A stretch of DNA of 64,000 nucleotides from an uncultured Collinsella sp. (lineage in GTDB: Bacteria; Actinomycetota; Coriobacteriia; Coriobacteriales; Coriobacteriaceae), in assembly GCA_900542555.1 (NCBI GenBank), contig UQNU01000002.1, positions 4,345 through 68,344 of the forward strand, given 5' to 3'. Position numbers and translations under genes: made by a program. The notes under the pieces were generated by a model that saw only the letters and a list, made by a program, of their open reading frames with translations, was not told the DNA's origin and did not search any database. Below, one piece after another: positions 59,983 to 64,000 of the stretch. Every line of letters starts with the position of its first letter. Position 1 is the first letter of the stretch.

Positions 59983-60116
59983 TTTGTTAACTCGCTACAG
60001 GGTTACTGGGCTGAATTAAAATGGCCACTGGCTTCGCCAGAAGTCGCGCCAAGGAAACAGTTCCGGGGGACGGGGCTTCCTTCGTTTACCGCCGCAGGGT
60101 TACTGGGCTGAATTCA
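59929..60116. repeat. Tandem direct repeat with 99-base period
   Basis: Two similar units begin at 59929 and 60028. Both start CTGGCTTCGCCAGAAGTCGCGC, itself a mini-hairpin (CTGGC-TTC-GCCAG), contain a shared GGAA...CAG-TTCCGG type segment and an ACGGGGC-TCCTT string, and end GGGTTACTGGGCTGAATT. The units differ at scattered positions, so the duplication is not recent or has been under change. Confidence 0.7.
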
Positions 60117-60180
60117 TTTTTATAGGTACCGTTTATCGGTGTTGAGGGCTCCTCTATTGGGGCTTTCTTTTTTATCTCGC

Positions 60181-60186
60181 TACAAT
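60181..60186 (+). promoter_or_regulatory. -10 element upstream of the transglutaminase-like gene
   Basis: TACAAT lies 35 bases before the ATG at 60221. A run of Ts (60156-60164) lies where the -35 would be, and a GCTCC/GGGGC hairpin with TTTCTTTTTT before it could be a terminator of the fba region. Confidence 0.4.
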
Positions 60187-60220
60187 GGGCTTCTAGAGTT
60201 CTAATGACTTGGAGTTTGGT

Positions 60221-61654
60221 ATGGCTGTTATTAATGTGCTGCCTTCGGATGGGAAGGTTATTGACGAGGGTCCTGTTGGTTGCTCTGTTGATGTTTGCTG
60301 TGATGACTTTCGTCATCTCGATATTGGACTGCCGCCTGAGATTCTTCGTCTCAAGGATGCCGGATATTTAACGCAGGCTGTTGCGGCTTGTGATCGCCTT
60401 TTGGGGCGGAATCCTGAGCCTTCGCTGGCGGCTTGCGTCCGTGCCGAGCGGTATCGCATGATCGAGACGCCGCTTCATTTTTCGGTGTCGCGCGATCAGG
60501 CTATTGCGATGATCCGCGAGGAGTGGCCTGAGTTTACCGAAGAGCAGTTTGACGACCTGATTGACCGCAAGCGTATCGATTGGCGCTTTATCGATGGTGA
60601 ATTGTTCGTTCTTGACAACTTCCTTGATTCTTTGCGCGTGTATCCCAAGGAGGTTCCGGGTCTGCGTCCCGATTCTACGGATGGAATTGCGCTGCGCAAC
60701 CAGATGCTCGAGGAGATGGAGTCGCAGGGCGGGCTGTCTCGCACCATTACGCTTAAGGCATGCGTGTCTGTCCCCGGTGCTTTGGAGGGGGAGGCCGTTC
60801 GCGCGTGGCTTCCCGTTGCCGCCGCCTGCCGTCAGCAGCCCCAGGTCGAGATACTTGATATGACGCCGGAGGGGGCCATTGCTCCTGCGAGTGCCTCGGC
60901 GCGTACTGCATCGTGGGTCTCCTCGACCGATCGCTCATTCTCGGTGACCTATCGCTATCAAATCAATGCCGCTTATCGCGATATTTATGGGGGTACGCTT
61001 CCGGTGCATCCGTGTATGGACGCGCCGTTGCCCGAAGATATTTCCGAGGGCTGTCCGCACATTGCATTCACGCCGTATCTGCAACAGCTGACCGAGCATG
61101 TCGTTGATGGCCTCGAGGATCCGCTCGATCGCGCTCGTGCTATCTATGATTACCTGACGCAGCATATCGACTATCGCTATCAGCCGCCGTACTTGCTTTT
61201 GGGATCTATTGCCGATGACTGCGCGCATTCGCTCCGCGGCGATTGCGGCGTTATGGCGCTCACGTTTATCACCATGTGCCGTATCGCGGGCGTGCCTGCC
61301 CGTTGGCAGAGCGGCCTGTACGTTGCGCCCGATTCGGTGGGGTCGCACGACTGGGCAGAGTTCTATACGCCGCAGACCGGTTGGCTCAACGCCGACGTGT
61401 CATTTGGATCTTCTGCTCACAGGATGGGGGAGGAGTGGCGCCGCCGTCACTACTTTGGCAATCTCGACCCATGGCGTATGGTGGCCAACAATCGATTCCA
61501 GGCAGAGTTTGAGCCCTCTTTCGACGGCATGCGCGAGGACCCTTACGATAACCAGATGGGTGAGGCTTCGGTCGACGGTCGCGGATGCCGTCAGCGCGAG
61601 ATGCTACGCACGGTCGAACTCATCGAAATGCTCGAAGTTCCATTTTCGGACTAA
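60221..61654 (+). CDS. Transglutaminase-like domain protein
   Basis: The ATG at 60221 has TTGGAG upstream. The 477-residue protein has an N-terminal helical region with a charged VSRDQAIAMIREEWPEF segment, a middle beta part, and a transglutaminase-like domain. Its triad is Cys342 (RGDCGVMAL), His376 (SHDWAEFY) and Asp392 (NADVSFG). Such cysteine peptidase-like domains act on proteins or cell-wall peptides. No signal peptide is present, so it probably acts inside the cell. The family's substrate is unknown. The gene is single, followed by a tRNA. Confidence 0.85.
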   Translation: MAVINVLPSDGKVIDEGPVGCSVDVCCDDFRHLDIGLPPEILRLKDAGYLTQAVAACDRLLGRNPEPSLAACVRAERYRMIETPLHFSVSRDQAIAMIREEWPEFTEEQFDDLIDRKRIDWRFIDGELFVLDNFLDSLRVYPKEVPGLRPDSTDGIALRNQMLEEMESQGGLSRTITLKACVSVPGALEGEAVRAWLPVAAACRQQPQVEILDMTPEGAIAPASASARTASWVSSTDRSFSVTYRYQINAAYRDIYGGTLPVHPCMDAPLPEDISEGCPHIAFTPYLQQLTEHVVDGLEDPLDRARAIYDYLTQHIDYRYQPPYLLLGSIADDCAHSLRGDCGVMALTFITMCRIAGVPARWQSGLYVAPDSVGSHDWAEFYTPQTGWLNADVSFGSSAHRMGEEWRRRHYFGNLDPWRMVANNRFQAEFEPSFDGMREDPYDNQMGEASVDGRGCRQREMLRTVELIEMLEVPFSD

Positions 61655-61693
61655 TCGGTAGAAAGCTGTGATAAACTAACTCACGCATTGCGT

Positions 61694-61780
61694 GCCCGAG
61701 TGGCGGAATTGGCAGACGCAGTGGACTCAAAATCCACCGTTGGCAACAACGTGCGAGTTCGAGTCTCGCCTCGGGCACCA
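61694..61780 (+). tRNA. tRNA-Leu (anticodon CAA)
   Basis: GCCCGAG (61694-61700) pairs with CTCGGGC (61770-61776), followed by A and an encoded CCA. The anticodon stem GTGGA/TCCAC holds the loop CTCAAAA, giving anticodon CAA for UUG codons. A long variable arm (GTTGGCAACAAC) and a T arm with GTTCGAG confirm a class II leucine tRNA. Confidence 0.95.
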
Positions 61781-61799
61781 TACATGCAAGTGAGCGTTC

Positions 61800-61822
61800 A
61801 AGGGGGTCAAGGCCCCCTTTTT
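61800..61822 (+). terminator. Terminator of tRNA-Leu
   Basis: AAGGGGG and CCCCCTT form a short stem followed by TTTT, 20 bases after the tRNA end. Confidence 0.85.
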
Positions 61823-61941
61823 CGTGCCGAACTCGCGTGAGCGCGCGGAGCGTTAAGCAAACAGGCCTGTGGCCTGTTTGTAGCGGAGCGTGGCGAGGGC
61901 GCCATGCGCCCGAAGCCCGGGGCTTCGCGAAGCGAAGTCCC

Positions 61942-62005
61942 TTCGAGTCTCGCCTCGGGCACCATACATGCACCTGCGCTTCAAGGGGGTTGCGGCCCCC
62001 TTTTT
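61942..62005 (+). repeat. Duplicated tRNA-Leu 3' end with second terminator
   Basis: The 31 bases at 61942-61972 are identical to 61758-61788, that is, the T-arm, acceptor end, CCA and eight bases beyond of tRNA-Leu. The copy is followed, after a similar spacer, by a second AAGGGGG...CCCCCTTTTT terminator (61983-62005). The anticodon half is missing, so it is no tRNA. The 119 bases between hold several small hairpins, such as AAACAGGC/GCCTGTTT and GAAGCCC/GGGCTTC. Confidence 0.8.
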
Positions 62006-62039
62006 CGTGTACGTAATGTGATAACGCGCTGTACGTGTT

Positions 62040-62210
62040 ATTATTCGCAAGGCGTTGTTTCCGCAATGCCCTAAAGAGGAACCCGAGGGTTCCCACCTTT
62101 TGGCGCCAATGAGCAGCTGACTGGTCATACAACTTAGATTACCTTCCTCAAATCGAGGAAGTCTATGTGTACGACCTGGTTGCTGAGAAGCGCCGGGTTA
62201 TTTTTTTATG
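62040..62210 (+). promoter_or_regulatory. Leader/attenuator of infC-rpmI-rplT
   Basis: The leader contains a GAACCC/GGGTTC hairpin (about 62090-62104), a CTTCCTC/GAGGAAG hairpin (about 62143-62162) and, just before infC, a terminator: ACCTGG (62174-62179) with CCGGGT (62193-62198), an inner GCT/AGC pair, and a T run to 62207. The layout is that of infC/L20-type autoregulatory leaders, where IF3 or L20 controls read-through. Which structure is the antiterminator was not resolved. Confidence 0.65.
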
Positions 62211-62226
62211 AATGGAGGTAGGGAAA

Positions 62227-62781
62227 ATAGCTAAGTCTGATGACACCCGCATCAACGACGAGATCACTGCATCTTCGTGCCGTTTGATTGGCGTCGATGG
62301 CTCTCAGCTCGGCCTGTTCGCCATCCGCGATGCCCAGCGCGTCGCCGACGATCAGGGTCTCGACCTGGTCGAGATCGCTCCCAACGCGGAGCCGCCGGTC
62401 TGCAAGGTCATGGACTACGGTAAGTTCAAGTACCAGCAGGCCATGAAGGCCAAGGCTGCTCGTAAGAACCAGTCCAAGGTCGAGGTCAAGGAAATGAAGT
62501 TCCGACCCAAGATCGACGTTGGCGACTACGAGACCAAGAAGGGCCACGTTCTGCGTTTCCTCAAGAAGGGCGCGCGCGTTAAGATCACCATCATGTTCCG
62601 CGGCCGTGAGATGGCTCACCCGGAGCAGGGCCTTAACGTTCTCGAGCGTCTCGCCGAGGATCTCAAGCCTTACGCTACGGTCGAGTCCAAGCCTAAGATG
62701 GAAGGCCGTAACATGCTTATGCTGCTCGCCCCGATTAAGGGCGCCTTCGATGAGGATAAAGCGGCAAGCGATACCAAGTAA
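62227..62781 (+). CDS. infC: Translation initiation factor IF-3, with probable ATA start
   Basis: IF3 stabilises free 30S subunits and rejects wrong start codons. The product has the IF3-N segment RINDEITASSCRLIGVDGSQLG and the IF3-C segment RPKIDVGDYETKKGH. The start proposed is the ATA at 62227: GGAGGT (62214-62219) lies seven bases upstream, the ideal spacing. The in-frame ATG at 62212 has no ribosome site of its own. Start at a rare codon is the known autoregulation of infC (AUU in E. coli). It gives 184 residues. rpmI and rplT follow. Confidence 0.9.
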   Translation: MAKSDDTRINDEITASSCRLIGVDGSQLGLFAIRDAQRVADDQGLDLVEIAPNAEPPVCKVMDYGKFKYQQAMKAKAARKNQSKVEVKEMKFRPKIDVGDYETKKGHVLRFLKKGARVKITIMFRGREMAHPEQGLNVLERLAEDLKPYATVESKPKMEGRNMLMLLAPIKGAFDEDKAASDTK

Positions 62782-62813
62782 CTAGTGTTCTGTAACCGAT
62801 TAAGGAGTATTTC

Positions 62814-63005
62814 ATGCCTAAGATGAAGTCCCACAGCGGCACCAAGAAGCGTTTCCGCAAGACTGGTACCGGCAAGCTTATGCGCGCCAAGGCTTTCAAG
62901 AGCCACATCCTGAGCAAGAAGTCCACCAAGCGTAAGCGTGGCTTCCGTCAGGAGACCGAGATCGCCGCTGCCGACCGCAAGGTCATCAAGTCGCGTCTCG
63001 CCTAA
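62814..63005 (+). CDS. rpmI: 50S ribosomal protein L35
   Basis: The 63-residue basic protein begins [18 protein letters not shown], typical of L35, and continues [13 protein letters not shown]. It lies 32 bases after infC and 39 bases before rplT, the standard infC-rpmI-rplT order, and is made as part of the large subunit. TTAAGGAG precedes the ATG. Confidence 0.97.
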   Translation: MPKMKSHSGTKKRFRKTGTGKLMRAKAFKSHILSKKSTKRKRGFRQETEIAAADRKVIKSRLA

Positions 63006-63044
63006 GTTCGTTTTTTCGTTTTACCGTCTAGGAGTTGATAGAAC

Positions 63045-63404
63045 ATGGCACGTATTAAGCGCGCTGTTGCCGCCAAGAAGAAGCGCCGTACCGTTATGCA
63101 CCGTGCGAAGGGTTACTACGGTGCCGCTTCGCGTACTTACAAGCATGCTAAAGAGCAGGTCCAGCACTCCCTGCAGTATCAGTATCGTGATCGCCGCAAC
63201 AAGAAGCGCGAGATCCGTTCTCTCTGGATCACTCGTATCAACGCTGCTGCTCGTCTGAACGACATCTCCTACTCTCAGTTCATGCACGGCCTGAAGGTTG
63301 CCGGCATCGAGCTCGACCGCAAGGTCCTGGCTCAGATGGCTTACGAGGACATCGAGTCCTTCAACGAGCTGGCTACCATTGCCAAGAAGGCTCTCGAGGC
63401 CTAA
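63045..63404 (+). CDS. rplT: 50S ribosomal protein L20
   Basis: The 119-residue protein starts MARIKRAVAAKKKRR, has the long basic N-terminal helix (RAKGYYGAASRTYKHAKEQV) and the globular RDRRNKKREIRSLWITRIN segment of L20. L20 is needed early in 50S assembly and in several bacteria represses its own operon through the leader. It ends the operon, and a terminator follows. Confidence 0.97.
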   Translation: MARIKRAVAAKKKRRTVMHRAKGYYGAASRTYKHAKEQVQHSLQYQYRDRRNKKREIRSLWITRINAAARLNDISYSQFMHGLKVAGIELDRKVLAQMAYEDIESFNELATIAKKALEA

Positions 63405-63423
63405 TAGATTCTCTTGAATCGCT

Positions 63424-63461
63424 AGGGGAGTGTCGCGTTGTGCGCGGCGCTCCCCTTTTTT
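63424..63461 (+). terminator. Terminator of infC-rpmI-rplT
   Basis: AGGGGAG...TCGCG and CGCG...CTCCCCT pair with a small internal mismatch and are followed by TTTTTTA. Confidence 0.9.
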
Positions 63462-63942
63462 ATCGAAAGCGCTGGTTTACATTGCTAAAAGCGCGGGTAG
63501 ATAAACACTTACAGGTGACCGATCTTTATATATCTCTTAACCGAAGGGTCATCATCTGATACGTGCAGTATTTCTGCACCAGCCTTTCTATGACTTATAT
63601 AGGAAGCGATGTATTGTGTAGGACTTGTGAAGAGTGGAATTCCCGCCCGCGGGGGCCCTCCGGTCTGGCAATATATCTCCTTGCCGCGCGGCCCGGTGGA
63701 ACCGGGAACCAGCGCAGGCGTGCACCTTGAGAACCGGATACTGCGAGGATGGACACACAAGCTGTGTCGCATCCGGGCAGACATCGAACCATTTGAAATG
63801 GTCTAACTTGGATTTGTTTTTCGCAAGGCCGCCGAGAGGCGGCCCCGAGAAATTCCTTTTCCTATACTAGAACCATATGAATCGAACGGAACCGATCAGC
63901 TAATAGTTGTGAGGACCGGACGGGCTCGAAGCCCATATATTT
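63462..63942 (+). promoter_or_regulatory. Leader region of a ribosomal RNA operon
   Basis: No gene is called in these 481 bases. Visible items are a CCCGGT/ACCGGG hairpin (63692-63706); a boxA-like string TGCACCTTGAGAACC (63721-63735), similar to the antitermination boxA of Gram-positive rrn leaders; a perfect odd palindrome ACCATTTGAAATGGT (63788-63802); a GGCCGCC/GGCGGCC hairpin near 63829-63845; and a TATACT -10 candidate (63863-63868) without a clear -35. Confidence 0.5.
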
Positions 63943-64000
63943 TGGACGGAGAGTTCGATCCTGGCTCAGGATGAACGCTGGCGGCGCGCCTAACACATGC
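63943..64000 (+). rRNA. 16S ribosomal RNA, 5' end (continues beyond window)
   Basis: GAGAGTTCGATCCTGGCTCA followed by GGATGAACGCTGGCGGCG and CCTAACACATGC is the universal bacterial 16S start, including the 27F primer site. The 5' end at 63943 is estimated from alignment in memory with the E. coli 5' end. The C in GTTCGATC and the rest are compatible with Coriobacteriia. Confidence 0.95.

Noticed and set aside
63609..63870. Two overlapping 65-78 codon frames before the 16S gene
   Set aside because: They lie in the rRNA leader with its hairpins and boxA-like motif, and their products have no domain or conserved look.

Overview
The window looks like chromosome of a GC-rich member of the Coriobacteriia, most like Collinsella. 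The support is the 5' end of a 16S rRNA gene at the right edge, the actinobacterial-type DUF3516 helicase, a Gram-positive style cell-wall protein ending in an LAQTG-type sorting signal, strong AGGAGG-type ribosome binding sites with frequent GTG starts, and an anaerobe's energy genes (Etf with a ferredoxin domain, Fe-alcohol dehydrogenase, class II aldolase). The genus is my inference from overall character; no database was searched. Apart from tRNA and repeat remnants, no complete mobile element, transposase, integrase or CRISPR array was seen.

Layout. 1-2333: alcohol and aldehyde dehydrogenase pair (the first cut by the window edge). 2334-5793: a possible small membrane toxin, a HIRAN protein, a small acidic protein, a metallophosphoesterase and a DUF2130 protein. 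5872-10694 (minus): DUF3516 helicase, a TrmB-type tRNA methyltransferase and another methyltransferase. 10962-15466 (plus): membrane-linked HTH regulator, DUF4097 protein, a bacterial Elp3 and a spermidine-synthase-like protein. 15493-21111 (minus): a three-gene operon of a TerB_N/TerB_C protein, a BrxD-like ATPase and an Lhr-like helicase, the best candidate for a little-studied DNA-processing or defence system. 21200-25241 (minus): DUF554 membrane protein and five genes for secreted or surface proteins. 25588-29213 (plus): an FAD oxidase-EtfB-EtfA operon laid out like electron-confurcating lactate dehydrogenase.

29210-42866 holds an HD protein, AzlCD amino acid export, a KDG permease, a diguanylate cyclase, an EamA transporter, the large single-chain PurL, a cation/proton antiporter, an SDR and homoserine dehydrogenase. 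43117-49416 is a full branched-chain amino acid (Liv-type) ABC transporter with two tandem binding-protein genes. 49591-51069 carries CutC and a HIT-like protein; 51100-52098 a bile acid:sodium symporter-type protein. 52375-58806 carries a RecJ-RecQ-like fusion, the (p)ppGpp synthetase/hydrolase and a metallo-beta-lactamase-fold hydrolase. 59001-63404 holds fructose-bisphosphate aldolase, a transglutaminase-like protein, tRNA-Leu(CAA), and infC-rpmI-rplT behind an attenuator; a ribosomal RNA operon begins at about 63943.

Intergenic DNA is rich in palindromes: REP-like elements with a GGGACAGG core, a triple palindrome after the antiporter, a 99-bp-period tandem repeat after the aldolase gene, a widely spaced inverted repeat near 8.7 kb, and a duplicated 3' end of tRNA-Leu.
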